From contig QJZC01000066.1 in the NCBI GenBank assembly GCA_003247575.1, positions 1 through 64,000 of the forward strand: a DNA stretch of 64,000 bases. Reading direction: 5' to 3'. The translations under genes were made by a program, and so were the position numbers. Under the pieces are notes generated by a model. It did no database searches. It saw only the letters and a list, made by a program, of their open reading frames with translations, and was not told the DNA's origin. The stretch comes from Pseudomonadota bacterium. Its GTDB lineage: Bacteria; Myxococcota_A; UBA9160; SZUA-336. Every line of letters begins with the position of its first letter. Position 1 is the first letter of the stretch. Positions 8,603 through 18,318 of the stretch are shown here, one piece after another.

Positions 8603-9014
8603 CAAATCCCCTGGACCAGCGATTCGATTTCACGCTGCGTCGCATACCCACTAGCTGTTCGGAGTCGCTAATGCAACGCCTCTCAAGGCGCGGCACATCG
8701 TCCAATTGGGCATTGGTCGGCGAACAAGTGCTGAGCTTGACACAGTAGGTCACCGGTCACCGCCCTGGACGCTCCGCACGATACGAGGCTATAGAGAGCT
8801 CGGCACCCTCAGCTGGGCCCTAGCCACCACGTTCTCGAGCTCAACACCGAGGCACTCTCTGCGTAGTACACTCGCTCGACTCGGCACCGCTTCCCTCAGA
8901 AGATCAGCATTCAGCAGGAGATCGTCCGGCGTTCAACATCGGGCGGAAGGTTGCCCAACGCCCGAAGTATGCCTTGCTGGTCTCTGCCCTTTCCGAGAGT
9001 AGCCACCTAGCCCC
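8603..9014. other. Intergenic stretch, no gene seen
   Basis: Nothing beyond short shadow frames. It separates the SGNH hydrolase from the sulfotransferase gene and may hold the hydrolase promoter, but I see no clear -35/-10 pair. Confidence 0.35.
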
Positions 9015-10409
9015 CTATATCGGCCAGTCGAAGTGTGCGCAGAGTTCCCCATAGAGACGTTCCCTCATCCACGCTTGCTGGGACCGCGAGAACACCCTTG
9101 TCCACTCCGTTGGGTCACCCAAGCGGTAGTTTCGCCCCGACTCGGGCCTCAGAGCGTCTAAGCTTCCCTGAAGAGTGGCCGTAGAGACCCCAAAGAAGGA
9201 AAGCAGTTCATCGAAGTACTGGGCCGGCTTGGCTACAAATTGCTCATAGGTTGTGACGTGGAGCGTCAGCTTCTGTTCCATGCCCCTAATCGCGGAAAAC
9301 CAGCTCAACGCGAACGCAGCAGCCCCTGGATAGTAGTTCTCGATGGCCCACTCGAGCTGGCGCTCAAAGGAAAGAGTCTGATATTCCTGAGGTAGTGGAG
9401 GATCGTGGTATCGAGTAAAGCTCTCGAACTCAGCCCGATCGATTCGGGCGATGTGATGGGCGAACGAGAGTGTTGCCGCTCTCGGGTCGCGCAAATGGAC
9501 CGCCAATCGCGTGATCCCTGACTCCTCGAGAGTCATCAGAGTCTCGCGGGTAGCCTCCAGATGAGCGCGGACGACACAGCCCCCAAGCGCGACGATCCGC
9601 GCCGCGCTTGGAATCAGGCGGTTCCGCGGGGTTGTTCCAACGTCTGGATAGACGAGGGGTGCACCTGTGACAGCAAGGAGCACGGAGCGGATATACTCCG
9701 TTGCACTCTTCTGCATCCCAACGAGGAAAATAGGTGGAATCCCCCGATCGATTGCCTCCCTCTGTCCAGAAACCGCCGTTAGCTTCGGGTCTGCCAGTCG
9801 GTACCACTGGTCATAGGCTTCCACGGAGTCGCTCAAGCGCCCTGTCTGTGCAAAAATTTGGCCGAGTGCATGAAAGGCGTAGGCCTGCAGGGTTTTCTGC
9901 GAGTCTGACAGCTCGTTATTGTCGCAGCGTTGAGGGTACGCAACCACGCGGAAACTATCCTCAGCCGCCGATAGCTTGCCTAGCCGAATCTGCTGGTGCC
10001 CTCTCCCGAACCACGCATCCACAAAGTGGGGATCGATCTCGATCGCCCGAGTGAAGGCTGATTCTGAGCGATCCAGCTCCCCGAGCACCGCGAGGGTGTG
10101 TGCAAGTGCATTCCACGCCGAAGCGTCTTGGACTCCAGTTGTGAGCACGGACTCAAATAGCGCGGCAGCTTCCGCCGCTTGACCACGGGCTGCCATTTCA
10201 TGAGCCCGAGCTAGCGATTTCGCAGGATCGCAGGCTCTCGATCTCTTGAATAGACTAGGACTCAACTTCTTCCCCCTGCAAGCTAGTGAGCTTCCTGAAA
10301 CCTTCAGAAGGCACTTGACACGGGAGGGACAAGTTGTCAAAGAGTGACTCAGGCAATCTTGCGGTTGAGGCCTTCGAACGCTTTGTATCTGGATTCGAGG
10401 AGAAAACAC
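9015..10409 (-). CDS. TPR-sulfotransferase fusion protein
   Basis: About 464 residues. The N-terminal half holds tetratricopeptide repeats (AAALFESVL...AWNALAHTLAVLGELDRSESAFTRA...). The C-terminal half is a sulfotransferase: IFLVGMQKSATEYI is the 5'-phosphosulfate-binding loop for PAPS, and VHLRDPRAATLSFAHH is the 3'-phosphate-binding segment. It probably transfers sulfate from PAPS to a glycan or small molecule. The first 60 residues look poorly conserved and the GTG start has no Shine-Dalgarno sequence, so the true start may be further in. It sits in a cluster with methyltransferases and sugar enzymes. Confidence 0.8.
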   Translation of the reverse strand: MFSPRIQIQSVRRPQPQDCLSHSLTTCPSRVKCLLKVSGSSLACRGKKLSPSLFKRSRACDPAKSLARAHEMAARGQAAEAAALFESVLTTGVQDASAWNALAHTLAVLGELDRSESAFTRAIEIDPHFVDAWFGRGHQQIRLGKLSAAEDSFRVVAYPQRCDNNELSDSQKTLQAYAFHALGQIFAQTGRLSDSVEAYDQWYRLADPKLTAVSGQREAIDRGIPPIFLVGMQKSATEYIRSVLLAVTGAPLVYPDVGTTPRNRLIPSAARIVALGGCVVRAHLEATRETLMTLEESGITRLAVHLRDPRAATLSFAHHIARIDRAEFESFTRYHDPPLPQEYQTLSFERQLEWAIENYYPGAAAFALSWFSAIRGMEQKLTLHVTTYEQFVAKPAQYFDELLSFFGVSTATLQGSLDALRPESGRNYRLGDPTEWTRVFSRSQQAWMRERLYGELCAHFDWPI

Positions 10410-10714
10410 GAACAGACGACGCCTAGGACCTGTGTATTAGATGATCAACGCTTCCTCGCGAAGGTCCAACTTTCCCCCGAGCTGCGCAAGGCTATAGACC
10501 AGATTGTGCGCGAGACCTGAAAAATCGGAGGTCTTCGGGGACGCAAATACCGTTTTTCACCAGCAAGTCCGAGACGGCGCAATGGCCTCGTCCGGAAGGA
10601 TTCTACAGCACACTCCATTCTCATCAACGCGCTTCATGCCATGCAGGTTGTCGGGAATTTTCCCAGATACGCACCGCGGACTGAAGCATCGAGTCCTGTT
10701 CGACCGAAAGGGCC
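10410..10714. other. Intergenic stretch between sulfotransferase and radical SAM genes
   Basis: No gene is supported; the open frames crossing it are shadows. It may hold a promoter for the sulfotransferase gene, but no strong motif stands out. Confidence 0.35.
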
Positions 10715-11833
10715 CTATCCCTCGCGGACCCCACCTCCTACATAACAGCCCTGGCACACCTTCGGGATGTTGCCCGATAGATGTGCTTCGCGGAATTCCT
10801 GGTACTCGCCGCTCTGCCAGATCTCGGAGAATCCGCCACTCTGCCTGAGGTCCTTGCCGATCTGCATCACGTTTGGATCTCCGAGATAGCAGCACGGAAC
10901 CACCTTCATGTCCGAGGACAGGTAGGCGCGCTCGAATGGCCAAGCGCAAAGACGGTCGGGGGAGCTCGTGTCATACTTCTCGGTCACCGTCCAAAAGCGC
11001 ACCTTGACGCCCAAGGCCCTACCACGATCCACAAGCGCCTCGAGGTTCGTTGAAGCCAGGCCGCTCACTGTTACGTCGGAATTGCGTTCATTCCAGGACT
11101 CGATTCCCCAGTCGGAAAGCGCTAAGGAAAAGACCTGATTCTCGAATCCCAGCTCGGCTGCAAGGTCGACCAGCTGTTCGAGTTGGTGCACGTTCCCCTT
11201 TTGAACGACGGTCCACATTTTCGTCGGCTTGCGCCCCACCTGATCGCAGTGACCGTTGATTGCCTTGCAATTTTCGACTACCCGGTCAAACTTCGATCCA
11301 ACTCGGATCGACTCGAAGGTACCGGCATCAGCTCCGTCAATGGATATCTGAATCTCGTTTATGTCGGTGTCTACGAGGCGTTTGAAGTTTTCGCGTAAAT
11401 GGAGGAGCGACGCGTTGGTGGTACTCCGGACCCATATGTGCCGGGCACGCGCGTAGCGAATCATGCTGAAGAAGTCGCCACCCTGCATGAGCGGCTCGCC
11501 GATCCCCTGGAGCTTGATTTCCAAGAGCCCGTACTGCTCATCGAGGATTCTACGGAAATCCTCCAGCGCCATATCATCGGCACGGCGCCCCTTCGGCCAC
11601 TCACTGACGACACACATCGTACATCGGAAGTTGCACCGGCTGACATTTTCGATGTCGAGCTTGATTGGTAGGTAGTCCACCTCGACGCACCGCCGGGTGG
11701 CGGCGAGGTAGCGCTGATAGTTCTCCCGACACTTGGGAGATGCGTCGAGCGCCAGCTCGCGCTCCCGATGATACGCATCAATCCCAAGAGACGGCTCCGG
11801 GGCTGGCAAATCCTGCAACGTGCGAACACTCAT
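10715..11833 (-). CDS. Radical SAM/SPASM domain enzyme
   Basis: A 372-residue enzyme. C67, C71 and C74 (RCNFRCTMC) form the CX3CX2C site for the SAM-binding iron-sulfur cluster. IKLQGIGEPLM and ISIDGADAGT are further radical SAM core elements. The last 80 residues contain DRLCAWPF, VVPCCYLG and VCQGCYVGG, the cysteine pattern of a SPASM auxiliary-cluster domain. SPASM enzymes modify peptides, sugars or small molecules; without a precursor peptide nearby, a sugar or lipid-linked substrate is more likely (inference). The stop of the upstream epimerase gene overlaps its ATG (ATGA), so the two are translationally coupled. Confidence 0.88.
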   Translation of the reverse strand: MSVRTLQDLPAPEPSLGIDAYHRERELALDASPKCRENYQRYLAATRRCVEVDYLPIKLDIENVSRCNFRCTMCVVSEWPKGRRADDMALEDFRRILDEQYGLLEIKLQGIGEPLMQGGDFFSMIRYARARHIWVRSTTNASLLHLRENFKRLVDTDINEIQISIDGADAGTFESIRVGSKFDRVVENCKAINGHCDQVGRKPTKMWTVVQKGNVHQLEQLVDLAAELGFENQVFSLALSDWGIESWNERNSDVTVSGLASTNLEALVDRGRALGVKVRFWTVTEKYDTSSPDRLCAWPFERAYLSSDMKVVPCCYLGDPNVMQIGKDLRQSGGFSEIWQSGEYQEFREAHLSGNIPKVCQGCYVGGGVREG

Positions 11834-12705
11834 AAAACCTCTCCCTCCATCTCCTCCGAGACATATCTCTTCAAGAGTAGATCGAGTGGCATCGGCGAGT
11901 AGTCATAGCGCTCGATTGCATGCTGGCTGGATATCGTAAATGGAGAGCCCTTGGGCTCACCGACCACCAGCTCACCGCGGTATCCACTGTGCTCGGCAAC
12001 CTGCCGAACCACATCTCGAACCTTCGAGCTGGTTCGCGCACCAATCGGAAATGCGTCGAACGCCTCCGCATCTCGCCTGAGCAAGCTCTCGATAAACTCT
12101 ACCAAGTCCGAAACGTGGACCGCGTTGTTGAAGCTTGCTTCCGGGTTGAAGTACGAAATCCGACCGCCAGAGCGCATCCGTGCCAGGAGAGACGACAGCC
12201 AGTTCCTGCGAGCGCCCAGCCCGACGACGCCAGGCAACCGGATACTGACGCTGCCCTGGGGAATTCGCTCGGCAACCATCTCTTCGCACAAATGCTTACT
12301 GGCGCCGTAGACATCAGGCTGGATGCGTGGAGTGGCGGGATTGACCTCTGGATCGTGTACCTGGCCATGGAGCGAGATCGACGACAGGAAGATGAACCTG
12401 GAAGCTCGGGAACACTCGAACGCCGCGATCAGGTTGCTAGTTCCGAGCACGTTGTCTCGAACGATATCTGTGGCGCTCACTCCTGCTGCGGGAGAAGTCG
12501 CTGCGGCATGAACGACGGCATCGATTTCGTCGGGAATCCCTTTCAGGCTCGAGAGATCAGCCTGATAGACATCTCTTCCCGCTGGTGCGCTTGCTGCCTC
12601 CGCTGCCGGGCGCTGAAGCGCAATAACCCGATGTCCCAGACGTTCCAGGCCTCGGACCAGGTGAGAGCCGACGAATCCTCGGGCACCCGTGCAAAGAATG
12701 TTCAA
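11830..12705 (-). CDS. NAD-dependent epimerase/dehydratase
   Basis: A 291-residue extended-type short-chain dehydrogenase. GARGFVGSHL at residues 7-16 is the NAD-binding glycine motif. S109 together with YGASK (Y133, K137) is the catalytic set. Family members epimerise, dehydrate or reduce nucleotide sugars. Its start is 51 bases after the TylF-like gene and its end overlaps the radical SAM gene by four bases, so it belongs to the same operon. The exact sugar cannot be told from sequence. Confidence 0.86.
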   Translation of the reverse strand: MNILCTGARGFVGSHLVRGLERLGHRVIALQRPAAEAASAPAGRDVYQADLSSLKGIPDEIDAVVHAAATSPAAGVSATDIVRDNVLGTSNLIAAFECSRASRFIFLSSISLHGQVHDPEVNPATPRIQPDVYGASKHLCEEMVAERIPQGSVSIRLPGVVGLGARRNWLSSLLARMRSGGRISYFNPEASFNNAVHVSDLVEFIESLLRRDAEAFDAFPIGARTSSKVRDVVRQVAEHSGYRGELVVGEPKGSPFTISSQHAIERYDYSPMPLDLLLKRYVSEEMEGEVL

Positions 12706-12756
12706 CCCGCAGCCTCCAGATTCCAGGCGCTGTCGATCGATTTCTGTTTGGGACGC

Positions 12757-13518
12757 TCAGTCGAGATCCACAGGAACCGAAGGGTCATCCTTGTAGGCGA
12801 TATAGGATCGCCCCCACCAGCCGATGTTGACATGGCGGACGAACTTGAAGCGACTTCTGGCACGGAACTCGGAGAAGGCGCGCGCGACCCCTCGCACAGG
12901 CGAACCGCGATAGCCCGCAAATAGGTCATCCAGGTAGAGAACGGAGCCTTCCTGGAGCATCGGCTCGATGAAGCGAAAGACCGGGACGGCAGACTCGTAT
13001 AGATCACAGTCGATGCACGCCAGAGCAATCGGCTGCTCTTCTTCCACGAATCGCTTCTGTAAGTCTTCCGAGAGCGAGTCGGCGTAGAACCCCGGAATCG
13101 TGCGCACGCGATCTGCGAAGATTCCGTGCTCACCGATCAACCGCTTGAAGTCAGCCTCGGAGGTTGAGAGAGCGCCCTGCTTCCACACCGCATGGTCGGG
13201 AGAGGACGTGGAGTCCGGCAGGCCCTGAAAGCTGTCAAAAGCGAAGAAATCCATCTCGGACAGGCCGTGCCGGCGGGCTTCGGTCAGCGCCATCCGAAAG
13301 GTGCGAACTCGATGGCATCCGTACTCGTGGTACGCTCCGGAGATGGAGTTGTCCGTGATGAAGTCGAAGATCTGACGAAAAAAGCGATACTTCTCCGCCT
13401 GCCTGCCCTGCTGGTTCCAGGTAATCCGCTCTTCCTTCCCCCAGCTCTCCAGCTCGTGGCCATCGGGAAGCTCGACCCACGGCTCGCCAACCTTGGAATT
13501 GATGTCTACTAGGCTCAT
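12757..13518 (-). CDS. TylF/macrocin-O-methyltransferase-like protein
   Basis: A 253-residue SAM methyltransferase. Matches to the TylF family include FAFDSFQGLP, CIDCDLYES (metal/SAM-site acidic residues) and VLYLDDLF. The glycine-rich SAM motif is unusual: HEYGCHRVRTF instead of the common E-x-G-x-x-G-G-S. Family members methylate hydroxyl groups of sugars in natural products and glycans. The ATG overlaps the stop of the upstream flavoprotein gene (ATGA), showing coupling. Confidence 0.82.
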   Translation of the reverse strand: MSLVDINSKVGEPWVELPDGHELESWGKEERITWNQQGRQAEKYRFFRQIFDFITDNSISGAYHEYGCHRVRTFRMALTEARRHGLSEMDFFAFDSFQGLPDSTSSPDHAVWKQGALSTSEADFKRLIGEHGIFADRVRTIPGFYADSLSEDLQKRFVEEEQPIALACIDCDLYESAVPVFRFIEPMLQEGSVLYLDDLFAGYRGSPVRGVARAFSEFRARSRFKFVRHVNIGWWGRSYIAYKDDPSVPVDLD

Positions 13519-14627
13519 GATCGAAGTGCCTCCGCAACACGCATGGCGTGATCTATGGTGTCGTCGATATCCACGTTGTAAAGGTACGAGCCGGCACGGC
13601 CAATCGAGAAGACTCCATCAGGCATTTCGTCGAAGTACTTCTTGGCCACGGCCTTCTCGGCCTCGAATGGCATCGGATAGAGCTTGTTGTTCTTGGAGGG
13701 GACTTCGAGACTGATCAAGGTCGTCGGCGCCTTGTGATGCGTGAACTTCTTGTACTCGACGATTCGGGTGAATTTTTCGGGCCCCGCGTAGTAGCAGAAG
13801 TACACGCTCGGAGGAAGAGCGAACTCCACAGGCAGCACGATCCTATGGAAATCGCGGCCTACGTAGGGAAGCTCTCCATGACAATAGTCGAAGAGTATGT
13901 CCGGAGAGATCGTGTTGATGATGATGTCGAAGCTCTGTCGCTCTCCGTTCAGAACGACGGTCTTGCCCGGGATGTCGTACTGCGAGATGCGCGTCGAGAG
14001 AAAGACCTGCGCATTCTTCGTCGCGATGTCGAAGTAGTCATCGTATCCGTTCGCGGCCTCAGGGTACGCGGAGATTGCGGTATCCCAGCAGGCGCGGGGG
14101 CCTTCCTTCAGAGTCACGCCCTTGGGGGACCAGGTGAAATCATCGATCTCCCGGTTGCTTTCGATCATCCACATCTTCTTGGAATAGCCGTCGACGAACT
14201 TCTTGTAGAGAGATTCTCCGATGGAGTAGATCCAGAACTCCTCGAAGTTTTTGGCAGCCTCGGCGCCACGGACCTGCTCGAGTTCGCGCTCGATCTGCTC
14301 ACGGTCGGGCATCAAGGGAATGTCGTCGCGATGAATCGGGTAACTGTAGAAGTTCTGGTCCTGCTCCACGTACGTGAGGAACTCGTGGTCTGCGCACCTT
14401 CTCAGAGGAACGAGGGAGTGAAGGTACTCATACACGTGCTCCCAGGGCGTCAGAAAGTGCCGGGGCCCGAACGTGTGGGGATGCCCCCCGTACTTCATCG
14501 TGCGGACTCCGGCGCCCAGTGCCTTGCCTGCTTCGACCAGAGTGACCTGCCAGCCGCCGAGGAGCTCCAGCTGATGTGCAGCGGCACACCCCGAGAACCC
14601 GCCACCGATGATCAGTGCAGTCTTCAT
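13515..14627 (-). CDS. UDP-galactopyranose mutase-like flavoprotein
   Basis: A 370-residue FAD protein. IIGGGFSG (residues 6-13) is the dinucleotide-binding loop, followed by LVEAG. A segment around 50-70 (YGGHPHTFGPRHF) resembles the YGPHIFHT region of UDP-galactopyranose mutases, and YSKKMW resembles their substrate-loop region. The enzyme would interconvert pyranose and furanose forms of a UDP-sugar, but divergence in these motifs leaves room for another substrate. The start follows AGGAGG about 10 bases upstream. It is first in the coupled run flavoprotein-TylF-epimerase-radical SAM. Confidence 0.78.
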   Translation of the reverse strand: MKTALIIGGGFSGCAAAHQLELLGGWQVTLVEAGKALGAGVRTMKYGGHPHTFGPRHFLTPWEHVYEYLHSLVPLRRCADHEFLTYVEQDQNFYSYPIHRDDIPLMPDREQIERELEQVRGAEAAKNFEEFWIYSIGESLYKKFVDGYSKKMWMIESNREIDDFTWSPKGVTLKEGPRACWDTAISAYPEAANGYDDYFDIATKNAQVFLSTRISQYDIPGKTVVLNGERQSFDIIINTISPDILFDYCHGELPYVGRDFHRIVLPVEFALPPSVYFCYYAGPEKFTRIVEYKKFTHHKAPTTLISLEVPSKNNKLYPMPFEAEKAVAKKYFDEMPDGVFSIGRAGSYLYNVDIDDTIDHAMRVAEALRS

Positions 14628-14985
14628 CGATAGCCTACCTCCTGAGTACCTGTTCTGCGCCGAGCCTGACGCCTAATTGAGTTATAGTTTTGCAATTCCA
14701 GAACGGAAACGATTGCGCGGCTTCAGTGGCTGCGCACACACCAACGAGAGCGGATCTCTCACCAGCCGGCGAGAAAATCCGATTTCATCGGGGACGCGTC
14801 AAGCAGGGCTCAATCACTCTCCGTCGCGCGCGCGTCAGAGGGGTACACCTTCGCCAAGAGGGCTTTGAAGTTGACGCTGGATCTCCGGAATTCACGGAAT
14901 TCCTACTTCACGATGTGCGATACCCGCACCTCCCGTATGGAACAAGCAGAAGCGCATGGGTCCAGCTGGAGCTACTCTCTTCGGG
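14628..14985. other. Divergent intergenic region with an AT-rich core
   Basis: It separates the minus-strand flavoprotein operon from the plus-strand TPR gene, so promoters for both are expected. The stretch 14673-14699 is clearly AT-rich (TTGAGTTATAGTTTTGCAA) against a GC-rich background and is the best promoter candidate. No gene is seen. Confidence 0.4.
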
Positions 14986-16566
14986 ATGACACGACTGCGT
15001 CGAAACCATACGAAGACGTTGCTTGCCTTCTATGACTTCGAGGTTTCTCCGACCAGCTTCGACTTCACGACGTTCGTCACTCGGGCCGAGATTCACCGAC
15101 GCGAGCTGGGGCTCGATCGGGTGTGCGTAGCCTTCGTTCCGGGACGCATCGAGCGCTTCTGGGGCAACGAGCCGCAGTCGATGAGAGAGAAGCAGCAGAG
15201 GCTCGAGCAGCTTCTGACTCCGCTGTGCAGCCTGATGCCGAGCTGTATCAGGCCCATCATCTGCGAGGACAGAGCGAGGGCGGAGGAGATCGAGCGCGCG
15301 GCTACGCATGTGTTTCCGCTTGGATATCGAGTGAGGAGCCCCATACCCGATGCCTTTCAGTGGGCGCACCTAGCTGCTGAGCTCGCATGCGGATGCGACC
15401 TACCGGCGTGGCGGGCCCCAGCGGACGCACGTGCGAGAACGGAGGACTGGCTGGCCGCGCGAAGCCACGGGCGGAAGGTCATCTCGATCACCCTTCGGGA
15501 GGCGGATTACTACGCGCCCCAGAACAGTCGCCTCGAAGAGTGGGGCGCATTCGCGAGGGGTCTCGATCAGGACGAATACTTCCCGGTCGTCGTGCGGGAC
15601 ACGTCTAGGGCTCACGACCCGCTGCCCAGAGAGCTTCGAGGGATCGATGCATTCGCGGCCGCGGCGGTCGAGGTCCCCGTGCGGGCGGCACTCTACGAGC
15701 GCAGCTACGTGAACCTGAGCGTAGCGACAGGGCCGATGCTCCTCTTGTGGCTGCTTCCGAACGCAGTCTCCGTGGTGTTCAAGCTACTCAATCTCGAGAA
15801 TCTCCAGTCGACGCCCGTGCCGATTCGGGGAATGGGCCTAGAACCCGGAGACCCCGCCCCTTTGGGAGACTTTCGCAGGCAGGTAGTGTGGGAGCCTGAC
15901 TCCCAGGAGAACATCCAGCGCGGCTTCGACAGGGCGCTCCGATATCTCGGGGGGAAGCTAGAGCCAGCGGGTCGGGAGCACCCCTTTCTGCTCGCTCGGC
16001 GGCTACGGGACACCGGTCGCCTCGGCCCAGCCTTGCGGATCTATTCCCATCTGTCTCGCACGGGCGCATACCCCTATGCGCACCTTGGGCGCGCGTTGGC
16101 GGAGCTCAAGAGACCGAACCAGCGAAAGCTGGTCCGCCTCGGACGAGCCCTCTGGGAGCTCGGTGGCCTTGCTCGCGAAGATCGCTCGATCGCGGAGCGA
16201 GACTCACAGCAGCTGCTCGAACGCGCACTCTTCGAGGAGCGCGTCGGGCTCCGCGGACGCGCGGAGCATACCTTTCGCCGGGTGCTCGACCTCGAGCCGA
16301 GCAACGCCGTCGCGCTGCATCGTCTCGGGCGCTCGGCACTGTCGCGAGGGCAGGTGGACGGATCGCTCCGCCTTCTCGGTGCTGCCACCACGCACGACCC
16401 CTACGATCCGGATCTTCAGTTCGATCTGGCTCGGGCCTACGAAGCCGCAGGCGAGAAGACGTCGGCCCAGGAGCATCTACAGCGCGCGGCCCTCTACGAT
16501 CCGTCGCACCGCGCAGCCCGAGAAGCACTCGAACATCGGGACCCACCCGAGAGCACGGTCCCATGA
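14986..16566 (+). CDS. TPR protein with an unidentified, possibly glycosyltransferase-like N-terminal domain
   Basis: About 526 residues from the ATG at 14986 (an in-frame ATG at 14956 would add ten). Residues 1 to about 310 are a globular domain I do not recognise, with KVISITLREADYY and YVNLSVATGPMLLLWLL. Its layout and genomic setting would fit a GT-B-type glycosyltransferase, but that is a guess. From about 330 to the end there are tetratricopeptide repeats (RAEHTFRRVLDLEPSNAVALHRLGR...). It is the only plus-strand gene inside the cluster. Confidence 0.7.
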   Translation: MTRLRRNHTKTLLAFYDFEVSPTSFDFTTFVTRAEIHRRELGLDRVCVAFVPGRIERFWGNEPQSMREKQQRLEQLLTPLCSLMPSCIRPIICEDRARAEEIERAATHVFPLGYRVRSPIPDAFQWAHLAAELACGCDLPAWRAPADARARTEDWLAARSHGRKVISITLREADYYAPQNSRLEEWGAFARGLDQDEYFPVVVRDTSRAHDPLPRELRGIDAFAAAAVEVPVRAALYERSYVNLSVATGPMLLLWLLPNAVSVVFKLLNLENLQSTPVPIRGMGLEPGDPAPLGDFRRQVVWEPDSQENIQRGFDRALRYLGGKLEPAGREHPFLLARRLRDTGRLGPALRIYSHLSRTGAYPYAHLGRALAELKRPNQRKLVRLGRALWELGGLAREDRSIAERDSQQLLERALFEERVGLRGRAEHTFRRVLDLEPSNAVALHRLGRSALSRGQVDGSLRLLGAATTHDPYDPDLQFDLARAYEAAGEKTSAQEHLQRAALYDPSHRAAREALEHRDPPESTVP

Positions 16567-16639
16567 TCACATCTTCGGAGCACCGCCTCGGAGTCCTTCC
16601 TTGGTCCGCCGGCAGCGCTGCGCTCTGCTGCCGCTGCTG

Positions 16640-17356
16640 CTAGGGCTTGAAGAGCAGTAGAATCCCGTTGCCCACGGGCAAGAGCAGCCGAAGGTAGCTC
16701 TTGGCTGCTGCCGCGGTCTCCAGCATCTTCCGAGCTCCTGCACCCTTCTCCGTCTGGCTCACCGTATTCAGAGCGTCACCGTGGAAGAGCACGTCGTCCA
16801 CGACGAAGAGGCCCCCCGGCTGCAGCCGAGGCTCGAGCGCGAGGAAGTACTCCGCGTAGCGCTCCTTGTTGCCATCGATGAAGATCAGGTCGAAGGTCTG
16901 GTCGCTCGGGAGGGTTGGGATCACTTCACTCGCGTCCCCGAGGCGCAGCTCGATGCGGTCCGCGAGACCGTTCGCCTGGAAGTTTCGCACCGCGATCTCG
17001 GCGAAGTGAGGGAACTTCTCGATGGTGGTGACACGCCCGCTCTCTCCGACCGCACGCGCGAGCGTCATCGCAGAGAGCCCGACGAAGCTTCCGATTTCGA
17101 GAACGCTGCGCGCGCGCACGAGCTTCGCGAGTAGCTCGAACAACCGCAGGTTGACGGGGTTGCTCGCCATGTCCTCGAGGCTTCGCAGACTCGACTCCTC
17201 GAGCAGGAACTCCTCGCGAGGTGCTCGCAGCCCACTCGCCTCGCTGATCGTGCGGAACAGAGCCGGGAAGTAGTCCGTGGGCGGATCCGCGTACAGGTCG
17301 TTGTTGAGCGCTTGATTCGGGACGAGCTTGTCGAAGACCGTGATCGTGTCGGACAC
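16640..17356 (-). CDS. SAM-dependent O-methyltransferase (CCoAOMT-type)
   Basis: A 238-residue enzyme. VLEIGSFVGLSAM is the SAM-binding motif I, and FIDGNKERYAEYF carries the metal-binding aspartate typical of class I, cation-dependent catechol/caffeoyl-CoA O-methyltransferases. The GTG at 17356 is chosen because GGAGAA lies seven bases upstream and the preceding in-frame sequence is arginine/glycine-rich and not family-like. It is 32 bases downstream of the transketolase C-half stop, so it is likely co-transcribed. The acceptor is unknown. Confidence 0.85.
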   Translation of the reverse strand: MSDTITVFDKLVPNQALNNDLYADPPTDYFPALFRTISEASGLRAPREEFLLEESSLRSLEDMASNPVNLRLFELLAKLVRARSVLEIGSFVGLSAMTLARAVGESGRVTTIEKFPHFAEIAVRNFQANGLADRIELRLGDASEVIPTLPSDQTFDLIFIDGNKERYAEYFLALEPRLQPGGLFVVDDVLFHGDALNTVSQTEKGAGARKMLETAAAAKSYLRLLLPVGNGILLLFKP

Positions 17357-17388
17357 AGAGATTCTCCTATTGGCGCTTCCGCACGGGC

Positions 17389-18318
17389 TCAGCGAGCCCG
17401 CAGGCCACCGAGGTCGGACTCGATCTTGCCGACGTCGATTCCGTGAGCGGCGAGCAGATCGTCGTGAGACCCATAACAATGAATGAACTGATCCTGAAGC
17501 GTGTACGTGTTCAGGCGGCACTGAGCGCGAATGTCCCATGCGATCTGCTTGGTCTGCGCAGCCAGCCCACCCTGCGGTGCATGCTCCTCGATGACCACGA
17601 CCTGCTCGTGAGAGCTGAGCACGCCTTCGATTCCCGGCCGATCGAGTGGCTTGAGCGTCGAGGCCGAGACGAGCGACACGGAGCGTCCCTGCTCCTCGAG
17701 ACGATCCGCCAGCTCGGCGGCCTTGCCCAGCACCAGTCCATACGAGAGGATGCAGACGTCCTCTCCGCGACGGAGGTACCGGAGCTTCCCGAACCTCCAT
17801 GGCTCGATGGCCGACTGCGTGAGCACGGGCTCTCCCGCCTTTCCGAGACGTAAGTAGATGGGCCCCGACTTCTGGGTCGCGCAGTAGCGGGTAGCCTCGC
17901 GAGCCTCCAAGGAGTCACAGGGCGCGATGACGGACATGTTCGGGATCGCGCTCGCGACCGCTATGTCCTCCTGCGCGTGATGCGTTCCGCCGAGCGTCGA
18001 GTAGACGACACCCCCACCGATTCCGACGATGGTGACCGGTAAGTTCTGGTACCCGAGATCATCTCTCACCATCTCGAAGGGGCGATAGAGTGCAAAGGTC
18101 GCGATCGTGTAGGCGAACGGCTGGCAGCCATTGAGCGCCAGCCCCGCGCAGATCCCAACCATGGACTGCTCGGCGACGCCTACATTGATGAAGCGATCCG
18201 GACACTCCTCTCGGAACTTGGCCATGCTCCCGGCCGGCGAAATGTCAGCGACGACAATGAAGATGCGGGGATCCTTGCTTCCGATCTCATAGAGCGTCTC
18301 TGCGAACATGTTTCTCAC
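17389..18318 (-). CDS. Transketolase, C-terminal subunit
   Basis: 309 residues: the pyrimidine-binding and C-terminal domains of a split transketolase. INVGVAEQSMVGICAGLAL carries the catalytic glutamate that activates thiamine diphosphate, and THHAQEDIAVASAIPNMSV matches the substrate-phosphate region. With the N-terminal subunit it transfers two-carbon ketol units between sugars. The start GTG overlaps the stop of the upstream subunit (GTGA) and has GGGAG eight bases upstream; an ATG nine bases further in is the alternative. Split transketolases are common in dedicated sugar or natural-product clusters. Confidence 0.9.
   Translation of the reverse strand: MRNMFAETLYEIGSKDPRIFIVVADISPAGSMAKFREECPDRFINVGVAEQSMVGICAGLALNGCQPFAYTIATFALYRPFEMVRDDLGYQNLPVTIVGIGGGVVYSTLGGTHHAQEDIAVASAIPNMSVIAPCDSLEAREATRYCATQKSGPIYLRLGKAGEPVLTQSAIEPWRFGKLRYLRRGEDVCILSYGLVLGKAAELADRLEEQGRSVSLVSASTLKPLDRPGIEGVLSSHEQVVVIEEHAPQGGLAAQTKQIAWDIRAQCRLNTYTLQDQFIHCYGSHDDLLAAHGIDVGKIESDLGGLRAR

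Noticed and set aside
11920-12924. A 334-residue plus-strand open frame
   Set aside because: It lies antisense to the epimerase and TylF-like genes, which carry clear motifs; its own translation has none.
13548-14633. A 361-residue plus-strand open frame rich in valine and aspartate
   Set aside because: It is the antisense image of the FAD flavoprotein gene, which has a good start and the GGGFSG motif.
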